From Pseudomonadota bacterium (lineage in GTDB: Bacteria; Pseudomonadota; Gammaproteobacteria; Steroidobacterales; Steroidobacteraceae): a DNA stretch of 41,225 nt. Under the pieces are notes generated by a model. It saw only the letters and a list, made by a program, of their open reading frames with translations. It did not search any database and was not told the DNA's origin. The translations under genes and the position numbers were made by a program. The DNA lies in NCBI GenBank assembly GCA_021777555.1, contig JAJYDK010000036.1, forward strand, positions 1 to 41,225. The letters are read 5' to 3'. Below, piece after piece: positions 1 to 8,155 of the stretch. Each line of letters starts with the position of its first letter. Position 1 is the first letter of the stretch.

Positions 1-484
1 CAGAGAGCGGCATCGCCGATCGGATGGAACGGCATTCAGAAAACCACCGTCGCTCTATCACGCCACTGCGCCCAACGGCTCCGCTTCCGGTAGCGGCTCG
101 TTCATCGAGTCCCATATTTGCGGAGCACAGCGGCACTCTCCTAAGCAATTTCGCCGCTGGCTCAGCTGGGATTTGGGAATGGAATTGGCTGAACATTAGC
201 GCTTCGGCATTGCGACGGTTCTGATCGCGTATTTCCTCGCCCCTGCGAGCTCCTGGCCGGCGGTGCTAACGACAACAGAAAACGGACTCCTCCGTCAGTA
301 TTTCCCCAAAAGATCAAGAGCTGTCACACTACACGCGGTCCCTGTTGAGCAGCATTGCGCGGCATTCGAATCAAAGACTCGAAAAAATGCCTGGATTTGA
401 TACACCCGCCGAAAGACTACCGGCTTGCGTTGCATCGGATGGTTGAAGTAGCGCAAGAAAGAACTTCTTGATGAGGAATCAACA
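1..484. other. Left-edge stretch without a recognisable gene
   Basis: No open frame here has convincing coding character. The frames present are short, lack a good ribosome binding site and match no family I recognise. Base composition is visibly less GC-rich than the core genes to the right, as expected of an accessory region next to insertion sequences. A purine-rich AGGA at about 473-476 serves the gene that starts at 485. Confidence 0.4.
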
Positions 485-955
485 ATGAAACTCGCAGGTC
501 TGGCTTCAAATGCGATCAGCCGCACCGCATACGGTGCGGTCAGCGCATCTTTGATGTTGATCAGTTTCGTTATGATAGGTACTGCCCTCTGGAATCTCTG
601 GGCTGCGGCCATAGAACATCACAAACTAATTCGCCCGCTTCTCAATGCAATCAGTCTTATCGTGATTGCGATGGCCGTGTTCGACGTGTCAAAGTTCTTG
701 ATTGAAGAGGAGGTACTTGGGGGTGGCGAGAAGGAGTCGCCCTTGGAAGAAAGAGGTAGACTGATGAGATTCCTTGTCATTATAACGATTGCGATCAGCC
801 TTGAGGCTCTGGTATTTATTTTCAATGCCGCCAGAGAAAGTATGCGTTCGCTGATATACCCGACTCTTCTTTTGATGGCGGACATTTTGTTGATTGTCAG
901 TCTGGGCGTGTATTATCGGCTGACGTACGAGGTGGCGCCAAAGGCAGTGAAATGA
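485..955 (+). CDS. Small four-helix inner-membrane protein, function unknown
   Basis: This is a 156-residue protein with about four hydrophobic segments (roughly residues 15-40, 50-70, 95-112 and 125-145), so it is probably an inner-membrane protein. A charged loop rich in Glu, Gly and Lys (about residues 74-90) separates the second and third helices. The ATG at 485 follows an AGGA element about 8 bases upstream, which supports this start. I see no catalytic motif or known domain and do not assign a function. Codon use is less GC-rich than in the sugar genes, consistent with an acquired region. No operon partner is visible; the next gene is an insertion-sequence transposase on the opposite strand. 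Confidence 0.6.
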   Translation: MKLAGLASNAISRTAYGAVSASLMLISFVMIGTALWNLWAAAIEHHKLIRPLLNAISLIVIAMAVFDVSKFLIEEEVLGGGEKESPLEERGRLMRFLVIITIAISLEALVFIFNAARESMRSLIYPTLLLMADILLIVSLGVYYRLTYEVAPKAVK

Positions 956-1165
956 GCAGCCTGCGTGCACGGCCGCAACCGATGGGGCGGAATGCCCGGG
1001 GCGGCTCAATTTGGCCCTCGGAAGGTGAGCCGACGCCAAGCGGGCTGCCAGACAGGGCGACATGACTGATGCAACATGGCGGTTTGATCGCATCGGCTTT
1101 TCCTCCGGGAGAGGCTCCATGCGCAAGCTGTACCCAATCCTTGCAAAAACTCGGCCTGATGGCCC

Positions 1166-2533
1166 TCAGGCAGCGGCCCTCAAGTAATGCAACAGCTCGG
1201 CTTGCACGTCAGGATTCGCGGACAAGGTCAGCGTGAGGCGGCCTTTGGGAGTCGTCAAGCGGCCGGCCCGTTGGATCAGCCTCATCCTGCGGGTGCCGAG
1301 ACGCACGAACGACCACCACGGGGCGCGCTGTTCGGTGGTGCAGCGCGCAGGCTCCTCGACCGACATCTGCAGCTCACGGTTGAGGTTGTGGACCATGATC
1401 GCCGAGAGCAGCCAAGTCTGATTGGCGGCGCGGCGTCTGCAGGGGATGTAATCCATCTGGGTCTGGGACTTCAGCTCCGCGAAGATCGCCTCCTGCGCGC
1501 CGCGCCCGTTGTGCAGCGCCAGGAGCTTTCGCGCCGAGAGCGTGGCGTTGGTGAGGATCACCTTGAACTGGTACCCGTATTCGTAGGGAGCGAAGAGATT
1601 CAGCTGCAAGGGTCCTTTGCGCTGTTTCGGCTCACGGGTGCGGATGAAGATGAAACGCCGTGTCTCCTTCCAGCAGTCCGGCTTCCAGTAGCACTCGAAG
1701 AACTTCACGTCCTGAGCGGCGCAGTGCCAGAGCAGGCGCTTCTCGACCTTCCTTTTCAGCTGCGTGAGGCGCTCGAAGAGTACCGAGATCGTGTATTGGA
1801 TTCCGGGCGCATCGAGCGCGTGGACGATCTCCTCGGAGAAGAACGCGCAGTCCATGCGCACCTCGAGGATCACGTGGGGCAGGATTTTCCGGATTTCATT
1901 GAGGCAGTCGAGGATGAACGCGCGAGCGCCGTTCGAGTCGTGCACGTTGCCGGGACGGTGCCAGACATCGAGGACTTGCCCGGTCTGTGCTACGGTACAG
2001 AACAGAGGATAGTAGCTCCGTTGTCCTTTCTTCTTTTTGTTGTACCCGTCCGCCGTGCCCTCTGCCATGCGCGTGGTACCGATCACCGAGCCGTCGAAGT
2101 CCAGCGTCAAGCGTGTCGGTGCGTGCTTCTTCAGCCGCTCGAGCACCAGCGAGCGCGAGAGCCGGCGCAGCTCCCTCACCGCCGTCTTGTCCATCCCATC
2201 GAGTGTGCGACTGACGGTCGCCACATCCGGCAGGCGCTTCAGCCCCAGCGTGCGCTTCACCATCGGGTCGTCCTGGTAGTAGCGCAGGTCCGAGAGCCGC
2301 CGATACCCGATCAGAAGATGCACGATCAGCAGCATCACGATCGAGGCGTGCCCGAAGATGGGGCTGACCGTCAGGTGATCGAAGCACCCGCGCAGCCGGC
2401 TCTTCAGTCCCAGGCGCTCGAACAAGGGTTGGAACACCACGAGACCGGCGAACGAGGTCAGCTGCTGGTCCTCGAAACGGATCTCCGGCAGCGCGCGGGC
2501 TTTCCAATGCACGGCAGACTTGCTAACCTTCAT
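1166..2533 (-). CDS. IS1380-family transposase (DDE)
   Basis: A DDE transposase of about 455 residues that cuts and pastes its own insertion sequence. The acidic catalytic residues can be placed in the motifs LTLDFDGSV (first Asp), VRMDCAFFSEE (second Asp) and GRGAQEAIFAELK (Glu), which have the spacing and context of the IS1380 family. The ATG at 2533 (MKVSKSAVHW) is chosen. An in-frame extension to 2614 is possible, but its basic sequence does not resemble the family N-terminus. The frame is uninterrupted, so the enzyme may be functional. I could not define matched terminal inverted repeats. A TTAA, the target sequence typical of the family, occurs at 2742-2745 on the right, but no partner is visible on the left, so the element may be incomplete or rearranged. 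Confidence 0.85.
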   Translation of the reverse strand: MKVSKSAVHWKARALPEIRFEDQQLTSFAGLVVFQPLFERLGLKSRLRGCFDHLTVSPIFGHASIVMLLIVHLLIGYRRLSDLRYYQDDPMVKRTLGLKRLPDVATVSRTLDGMDKTAVRELRRLSRSLVLERLKKHAPTRLTLDFDGSVIGTTRMAEGTADGYNKKKKGQRSYYPLFCTVAQTGQVLDVWHRPGNVHDSNGARAFILDCLNEIRKILPHVILEVRMDCAFFSEEIVHALDAPGIQYTISVLFERLTQLKRKVEKRLLWHCAAQDVKFFECYWKPDCWKETRRFIFIRTREPKQRKGPLQLNLFAPYEYGYQFKVILTNATLSARKLLALHNGRGAQEAIFAELKSQTQMDYIPCRRRAANQTWLLSAIMVHNLNRELQMSVEEPARCTTEQRAPWWSFVRLGTRRMRLIQRAGRLTTPKGRLTLTLSANPDVQAELLHYLRAAA

Positions 2534-2751
2534 ACAGACGGGCGCCTCTCTGGTCTTGATCCTACGTGTGGTAACGCAGATCATAACGGAGTTGAGACCG
2601 TCTTTTCGTTTCAAACCAACAATTTGAACGATCTCCGACGCTCATCCAAGGTGAGAGTTGCGGAACCGTTTAACCGGGCGTCTCAGGCTGGAATTACAGG
2701 TGCCGATGCATCGGCGAGCAGAATTTTATGCACTTGGCGGGTTAACTTAGC

Positions 2752-3084
2752 GGCAATGCGTCTAAGAATAGTGTGAGGCGACTGATCGGAGCAATCCATG
2801 AGCAGACTGCAATTCAAACGGGTTTGCTCGACGCCGAAGACCTAGTGGAGCGTCTCAACCGTATGCTGCGAGGCTGGGCCAATTACTTCAAGTTGGGTCG
2901 AGTGAGCATTGCGTATCGGTCTGTTGACTATTACACCACGGATCGGCTACGCCGGTGGTTGCGTCACAAGCATAAGGTGCAGAGCGGCGGATACCACAAC
3001 TATTCCGATGAGTATCTCTACGGGACCTTGGGGCCTGTTCGTCTCCCTGCCTTGTCGCGCAACCTTCCGTGGGCGAAGGCATGA
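2752..3084 (+). pseudogene. ltrA: Group II intron reverse transcriptase/maturase, C-terminal remnant
   Basis: About 110 codons remain of the C-terminal maturase (domain X) part of a group II intron-encoded protein. The family hallmark LNRMLRGWANYFKLG is present, followed by the usual DRLRRWLRHKHK stretch and a terminal tail. The homologous frame is open from about 2746 (SKNSVRRLIGAI) with a stop at 2743-2745, so the whole reverse-transcriptase part is missing. The GTG at 2773 is only the first possible start, not a real one. The break sits beside the TTAA at 2742-2745 and next to the IS1380 element, so insertion-sequence activity probably removed the 5' part. It cannot make a functional maturase. 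Intron RNA domain V lies just downstream. Confidence 0.85.
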
Positions 3085-3096
3085 TGTCTTGTCCGG

Positions 3097-3129
3097 GAGC
3101 CGGATGCCTCAATCAGGCCCGTCCGGTTC
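3097..3129 (+). ncRNA. Group II intron domain V
   Basis: A 33-nt hairpin immediately after the maturase stop begins GAGCCGGATGC and ends CGTCCGGTTC, the layout of the catalytic domain V of bacterial group II introns, including the AGC triad in the first strand. The two arms GAGCCGGA and TCCGGTTC pair with each other. It marks the 3' end of the degenerate intron; the following 40-60 nt should hold domain VI and the 3' splice junction, which I could not place precisely. Because domains I-III and most of the encoded protein are missing, it is a fossil. Confidence 0.7.
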
Positions 3130-3243
3130 GAAGAGCGGGATGTGGAAACGGAGCCATGGTACCTCGATTGCGGCACCGCCAGACGAAAGGGGCGGAAACG
3201 GTCGAGAGGCATCCTACCGCCACCGCGCCACATCTCGACTCCA

Positions 3244-4694
3244 CTATGACGCAGGGTTCGGAAGATAGCCATACAAGCGCACCTGCTGCCGAGCTTTTCT
3301 GCGGGGCACTTTCAGCCACTGGTATGGTTTCGGCCGCCGTTTTCGCGCCCGAGGTTCCAGGCGTCCGGGCCGGTTGCCGACCGTTTGCTGCGCGATCGCA
3401 TGAAACAGCTCGTCGCGATGTGTTGTGCTCGAACCGGCGAGTCCCAGGGTGGTCCATTCGCTCCAGAGTTGCACGGTATGCTTGAAGCTCAACTGCAGCG
3501 CTGCATGCGCCATCAGGAGTCGGATCATGTTGTAGGCGAGCAGATAAATCCACAGTTCCTTTTCGCACATCGGCGGGATCTTGCAGCTCAGCACGTCCAT
3601 CCCGAGGGTGGTCTTGATGTTGCGAAAGTGGAGCTCGACGTTCCATCGGCGCTGGTAGAGCTTGCCGAGTTCCCGCTTGGAGGCCTCGCGGGGATGGAGC
3701 ATCGTGGTCACCAGGACTCTGCCGCCGATCTTGACCTCGCGCACGGTCAGCGTCCCGGGGTAGGCCCGGTATTGCTCGGGGCTCATCCATTGTGGTCGAG
3801 CTTTGGGCTTCTCCCAGCGCATGAGGTGGTCGCGGGCACCGAGCCGCTCACCGCGGCGAAAGTCGGTGATGCGCGCGCCGTTTTGTTCAAGCAGCACATC
3901 CACCCCGAGCTTCTGCAGGCGCGCGAGCAGGAAGTAGTTGCAATACAGGGCATCGGCCAGGAATACGTCCCCGGCACGAAAGACCTTCTCGATCTGACGC
4001 ATCAGGCCCAGCTCCCCGTTGCCCTTGCCCGCCTGCGGCCCCATCGCGACCTCCAGCACCGCGCCGGTGGACAGGCAGATCACTCCCGCCAGACGCATCA
4101 GCGGAAAGCCACCCCTCGTGCCTGAGTGCAAGGTTGCGGGTACCGGGCCTGATTCTCGGGCGTATCGGGCATCGAGATCGTGGTGCCATCGCCGAGCTTG
4201 ACCGTCCGGCCCCTCCAGCGCCAGCCCGTGGGTGCCCGCTGTGCGAGCAGCTCGCCGCTTGCGCGGGCGAGAGTCGTGACCATCTGCGTCGGCAAGCGAA
4301 ATCGCGCTCTGCTGTAGCCGCCCGTGCGGGCGCTCGGGGCCTTGAGCCCTTCGGCCACGCACTGGGCGATCCAGCCGTTGACGGTCTTCTGACACGAGCG
4401 ATCCGCGGACAGGGCTTGCTTCAAGAACATCGCCAGAGTCACCGTCGGTGGATATTGCCGTTCCCGATGCTCCGGGAGCTGCGCTTCGGTGCTCTCCAGC
4501 AACTCCGGGCCGGTGAGCACATTGAAGAAGTCCACCGCCTGAAGACGCTGGGCTTGTCCGCCGATGCACGATTGATGTTGCTGAGATTGGAAAGCGGCAC
4601 TACGATCTCTCAAGGCTGGCCTCGGGGAAGGTTGGACGGTTGTGTGGTAACACCATCTTATCAACCCAAGCCAGCCTTTCCCCATATCTTTCAA
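3244..4694 (-). pseudogene. IS4-family transposase broken by one frameshift
   Basis: Two overlapping minus-strand frames together give one IS4-type DDE transposase of about 480 residues. The N-terminal part (4694 down to about 4115) carries the first Asp in VKLGDGTTISMPD. The C-terminal part (about 4110 down to 3244) carries the second Asp in GDVFLADALYCN. It also has an intact Y-(2)-R-(3)-E-(6)-K signature in YQRRWNVELHFRNIKTTLGM. The frames are offset at a run of four C (4112-4115; G on the coding strand). One additional base there would restore the reading QARGGFPLMRLAG, so the likely lesion is a one-base deletion. The upstream frame stops about four codons later. No clear inverted repeats were found. 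It is probably inactive unless frameshifting occurs at this run. Confidence 0.8.
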
Positions 4695-4747
4695 TGCCTT
4701 ACTGTCAGGCGCTCCCCGCGCTTGTCGTTATGTAAGTGCCATTGTAA

Positions 4748-5053
4748 TTAAGTCTGCGCCGGCTGGCTCGAAGGGCTGATGTGGAGCTTCGGAGCCTCAA
4801 CGAGGGCCATTTCCGGCAACACGGCACGCGCTGCCGCATGCGGGTGCCGCCGGAGGACAAGGATCCGGTCCTGTTGCACGCGCCCATGCGCAAGCCCGTC
4901 GCCAGATCCGGCGCGGACAATCTGCGCTTCGCGCAGTTCATTCGCGACATGTGCTCCGTGTTCAAGACGGAGACCTTCCGGCGCTTCCTCAAACGCCTGC
5001 TGCTCCACCGGCGAGGGCCGGTGGAGCGGGTTGCTCAAGAAGCGGTGGGGTAG
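4748..5053 (+). pseudogene. IS630-type transposase internal fragment
   Basis: An open frame of about 100 codons with no good start. It contains NEGHFRQHGTRCRMRVPPE, KDPVLLHAPMRKPVA and FKTETFRRFLKRLLLHRR. As I remember them, these are the segments around the first catalytic Asp and the central strand of IS630-family (DDE_3) transposases. In intact members the first motif reads DE followed by HFRQHGTRC; here the acidic pair reads NE, so a catalytic Asp seems lost. The frame dissolves after about 5040, before the second Asp motif. The left boundary lies beside the IS4 element, suggesting that insertion cut it. The assignment rests on remembered motifs and is moderately secure. Confidence 0.55.
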
Positions 5054-5458
5054 AGCGCTGCCATGAGCTTGGCGGTCCAGGTCATCCTCGCCACGCCTGC
5101 CGGGTCTCGTGCATGCGCCGGGCCCGTCCGCCTGGGAATCCAATAAGTCATTGTTTTTATTAGTTCATGAGGACAGGGCCGGCGACCAGCCTCTGGGTAC
5201 TCGACGGACCGCGCCGTGCCTTCCATCATCGGCGCCCGTCCTTCGCAAAGCGGGCAAAACACGATTGAACTTCTGATCCGATCTCTATAGGATGCCGGAC
5301 CTTTCTGCCCTCGACTCCCGGATTTACCCGACACAGGCGTGGGATCGAGGAGGGCGCTGCTCCCTGCAGCGCAGACCATTTTGGATACATGAGCCGGGTC
5401 CGCACGCCCGCCCGGCTGCCCGACAGTGTGAACCGAACTTTCGAAACGGAAACTTGCC
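5054..5458. other. Intergenic leader upstream of the EF-G gene
   Basis: No gene is recognisable in these 405 bases. A weak sigma-70-like pair, TTGAAC (5265-5270) and TATAGG (5286-5291) with a short 15-base spacer, is the best promoter candidate for the downstream elongation factor G gene and would give a leader of about 160 bases. I see no upstream rpsL or rpsG that would make this a str-type operon. Confidence 0.3.
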
Positions 5459-7615
5459 ATGGCCCGCACAACCGCTCTTTCTGATATCCGCAACATCGGC
5501 ATCATCGCCCATGTCGATGCCGGCAAAACGACGACGACGGAGCGCATCCTGTATTACACCGGGCGCAAGCACACGATCATCGACATCCACGACACCAAGG
5601 ATCTGAAGACCTCGACGACGACGGACTACCTCGAGCAGGAACAGAAGCGCGGCATTACCATTCAGAGCGCCGCGGTCTCCTGCTTCTGGCGCGGGAAGAA
5701 GATCAACCTGATCGACACCCCGGGGCACGTCGACTTCACGATCGAGGTGAATCGCTCGCTGCGCGTGCTGGATGGCGCCGTGGTGGTGTTCGACGGTGTC
5801 GCCGGTGTGGAGCCGCAGTCTGAGACCAACTGGCGTCTCGCGGACAACTATGGCGTGCCGCGCGTCTGCTACGTCAACAAGATGGACCGCAGCGGCGCCA
5901 GCTTCACGCGCTGCGTGGACATGATCAAGAAGCGCCTCGGCGCGCGCCCGCTGCCGATTCAGATCCCGATCGGCTCCGAAGACAACTTCAAGGGCATGAT
6001 CGACCTCGTCGAGATGAAGGCGCTGGTGTGGGAGTCCGACGACAAGGATGCCGAGTGGAAAACGCTCGAGGTCACGCCGGATCTCGCGGACAAGCTCGAC
6101 ATCCACGTGCCGACGGATCGCAAGATCCTCGCGGACGTGGAGAAGTACCGCACGGAGCTCGTCGACACCTGTCTCGAGATGGACGACGACGCCATGCACA
6201 AATACCTCGAGGACGGTCACGCGCCGTCGGCCGAGGTGCTGCGCAAGTGCCTGCGGAAAGGCACCGTGACGGGTGCGTTCACCCCCGTGCTGTGCGGCTC
6301 TTCATACAAGAACAAGGGCGTGCAGCAGGTGCTGGATGCCGTCATCGACTACATGCCGGCGCCCACGGACGTCCCGGCGATCAAGACGCTGGACGAGGAT
6401 GGCAACGTCGTCGGCGAGCGAAAGTGCTCGGATGACGAGCCGTTCAGCGGCCTGGCGTTCAAGGTGATCAACGACGCGTACGGCGCGCTGACGTTCGTGC
6501 GCGTGTACTCGGGCGTGCTCACCAGGGGCGCCTCGGTGCAGAACACCACGCGCGGCAAGCGCGAAAAGATCGGCCGCATGGTCGAGATGTTCGCCAAGGA
6601 AGCGAACGCGATCGATGAGGCGCGTGCCGGCGACATCATCGCGCTCGTCTCCATGCAGGAAACCGAAACAGGCGACACGCTGTGTGATTCCGCTCATCCG
6701 GTGATCCTCGAGCGCATGCGCTTCCCGGACCCCGTGATCAGCGTGTCCGTGCAGCCGAAGGTCAAGGGCGATCAGGAGAAATTCGGCGCCGCGCTCGCGA
6801 AGATGGTTCGTGCCGATCCTTCGCTGCATCTGGAGACGGATCGCGAAACAGGTCAGACGATTCTGCGCGGCATGGGCGAGCTGCACCTCGAGGTGACGCT
6901 CGATCGCATGCGCACGGAATTCAACGTCGAAGGCACCATGGGCGAGCCGCAGGTGGCCTATCGCGAGACCATTACGCGCAAGGTCGACGAGCAGTACGTG
7001 CACAAGAAGCAGACCGGCGGCTCCGGTCAGTTCGCCGAAGTGTGGATCACGTTCGAGCCGCTCGAGCGCAGCAAGGGTTTCGAATTCGTCGATGCGACCT
7101 CGGGCGGCTCCGTGCCGCGCGAGTACGTGCCGTCGGTGGAGAAGGGGCTCAAGATCCAGAAGGAAGATGGCGTGCTGGCGCACTTCCCGACCGTGGACTT
7201 CCGCGCCACGTTGACGGACGGGAGTTACCATGACGTCGACTCGAATGCGCTGACCTTCGAAATCGCGGCCAAGGCATGCTTTCGCGAGGCCATGCGCAAG
7301 GCGAGCCCGATCCTGCTCGAGCCGGTGATGAAGGTCGAGACCGTTACGCCGGGCGACTATCTGGGCGATGTCATCGGCGATCTGAACCGCCGCCGCGGCA
7401 TGATTCAGGATCAGCTCGAGCGCGGCGCCAACATCGCGGTCGTGGCCGTCGTGCCGCTGTCGGAAATGTTCGGATACATCGGCCAGCTGCGCTCGATGAC
7501 CAGCGGTCGCGCCTCGTACACCATGGAGTTCTCGCACTACGAGCCGGTGCCGAAGAACGTGGCGGAAGAGGTGATCGCCGCAGTCACCGAGACGAAGGCG
7601 GCCGCGAACGGCTGA
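5459..7615 (+). CDS. fusA: Elongation factor G (stand-alone copy with switch I insertion)
   Basis: A full-length 718-residue translational GTPase that drives ribosomal translocation in the cytoplasm. The G domain shows the P-loop AHVDAGKTT (17-25), [12 protein letters not shown] and NKMD. Domain IV carries the [12 protein letters not shown] motif, and the C-terminal domain has the usual [16 protein letters not shown]. The MARTT start matches the family N-terminus. The E. coli protein is 704 residues; part of the excess is in switch I, where about five extra residues ([10 protein letters not shown] region, 46-55) sit between the conserved HD and the EQEQ-RGITI motif. The gene stands alone, without rpsL, rpsG or tuf, so it may be a paralogue of the main str-operon copy. 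A ribosomal rescue, stress or antibiotic-tolerance role is possible but unproven. Confidence 0.95.
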   Translation: MARTTALSDIRNIGIIAHVDAGKTTTTERILYYTGRKHTIIDIHDTKDLKTSTTTDYLEQEQKRGITIQSAAVSCFWRGKKINLIDTPGHVDFTIEVNRSLRVLDGAVVVFDGVAGVEPQSETNWRLADNYGVPRVCYVNKMDRSGASFTRCVDMIKKRLGARPLPIQIPIGSEDNFKGMIDLVEMKALVWESDDKDAEWKTLEVTPDLADKLDIHVPTDRKILADVEKYRTELVDTCLEMDDDAMHKYLEDGHAPSAEVLRKCLRKGTVTGAFTPVLCGSSYKNKGVQQVLDAVIDYMPAPTDVPAIKTLDEDGNVVGERKCSDDEPFSGLAFKVINDAYGALTFVRVYSGVLTRGASVQNTTRGKREKIGRMVEMFAKEANAIDEARAGDIIALVSMQETETGDTLCDSAHPVILERMRFPDPVISVSVQPKVKGDQEKFGAALAKMVRADPSLHLETDRETGQTILRGMGELHLEVTLDRMRTEFNVEGTMGEPQVAYRETITRKVDEQYVHKKQTGGSGQFAEVWITFEPLERSKGFEFVDATSGGSVPREYVPSVEKGLKIQKEDGVLAHFPTVDFRATLTDGSYHDVDSNALTFEIAAKACFREAMRKASPILLEPVMKVETVTPGDYLGDVIGDLNRRRGMIQDQLERGANIAVVAVVPLSEMFGYIGQLRSMTSGRASYTMEFSHYEPVPKNVAEEVIAAVTETKAAANG

Positions 7616-7720
7616 GGTCGGCAGCGCCGCCCGCGCGGCCTCGCGCGCGGCGGCCCTGCACTCGCGATCGGAACTCCCATTCCGGTCCGCGCCGGTTCGT
7701 CGTCTCGAGGAAAGTGGACA

Positions 7721-7752
7721 GGCGCTGAAGCGCGCAAGCGCTTCAGCCTTTG
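7721..7752 (+). terminator. Hairpin terminator after the EF-G gene
   Basis: A perfect 9-bp stem, GCTGAAGCG (7724-7732) and CGCTTCAGC (7739-7747), with a 6-base loop is followed by CTTTG. It lies 110 bases after the EF-G stop. A second GC-only imperfect hairpin at about 7627-7653 directly after the gene may contribute. The U-tract is short, so efficiency is uncertain. Confidence 0.5.
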
Positions 7753-8155
7753 TCCGCATCGAGGATGACGCTCCAATCCCGCAGGCGTGCCGGCACGTTG
7801 TCACCGGCTGCGACCCAGACATTCCGCGAGTCATGAGAACGCACGGCGGTAGCCCCAGGGCTCCGCCGTGGGCTCCCCACCCCTCCATGCTCCGTCGCCC
7901 GGCCTGAATACGAGCTCACCGGGCCCCGTCCCGGGGCTGCGCCCCAAAATGTTGCTAACTTCCATTTCAGGTAGTAAAGTTTCATACAAAGCGCGAACCG
8001 CTGCGTGGAATCGCTGGCGCCGCTCGCCCACCGGGCGGGAAGGCGGGCCGGGCGCGGTCTTGAGCGCGGATTCGGGGTTCGACGTTTCGCAATTCGATCG
8101 AAGCGAACGACGCCGTGTCTCCCTCGGAGGAGGCGTCCGGTGCGAGGCCAGTCCA
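7753..8155. other. Intergenic region with possible minus-strand gene remnant
   Basis: No complete gene is visible. On the minus strand, 7743-7840 reads as a plausible C-terminal tail (NVWVAAGDNVPARLRDW, then ILDADKG and stop) with high-GC third positions, which may be the end of a lost gene; I do not recognise it. The following GC-rich stretch around 7915-7945 can fold into hairpins built on CCCCGG. The region then becomes AT-rich at 7950-7990, where a promoter candidate for the glycosidase gene lies. Confidence 0.3.
7952..7980 (+). promoter_or_regulatory. Candidate promoter of the GH36 gene containing a shared TAACTTCCAT motif
   Basis: TTGCTA (7952-7957) and TAAAGT (7975-7980) are separated by 17 bases, each matching four of six sigma-70 positions. 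The spacer region includes TAACTTCCAT (7956-7965). The identical 10-mer occurs at 24771-24780 upstream of the GH27 gene, and a close variant (TATCTTCCA) occurs at 32419-32427 upstream of the second TonB receptor. This suggests a common operator overlapping the promoter. The link to a particular regulator is inference. Confidence 0.4.

Noticed and set aside
24-224. Short plus-strand frame of 66 codons at the left edge
   Set aside because: There is no ribosome site, no recognisable domain, and composition resembles random translation.
1187-2776. Plus-strand open frame of 529 codons across the IS1380 element
   Set aside because: It is the complement of a transposase whose DDE motifs are intact on the minus strand.
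3244-4694. Programmed frameshifting in the IS4-type transposase
   Set aside because: Programmed frameshifting is typical of IS3 and IS1 rather than IS4, and the four-G run lacks a convincing slippery heptamer or downstream structure, so decay is the simpler reading.
5459-7615. Part of a str (rpsL-rpsG-fusA-tuf) operon
   Set aside because: No ribosomal protein or EF-Tu gene is on either side; mobile-element remnants lie upstream and a terminator downstream.
6302-7888. Minus-strand open frame of 528 codons opposite the elongation factor gene
   Set aside because: It overlaps an unmistakable EF-G and has no recognisable motifs.
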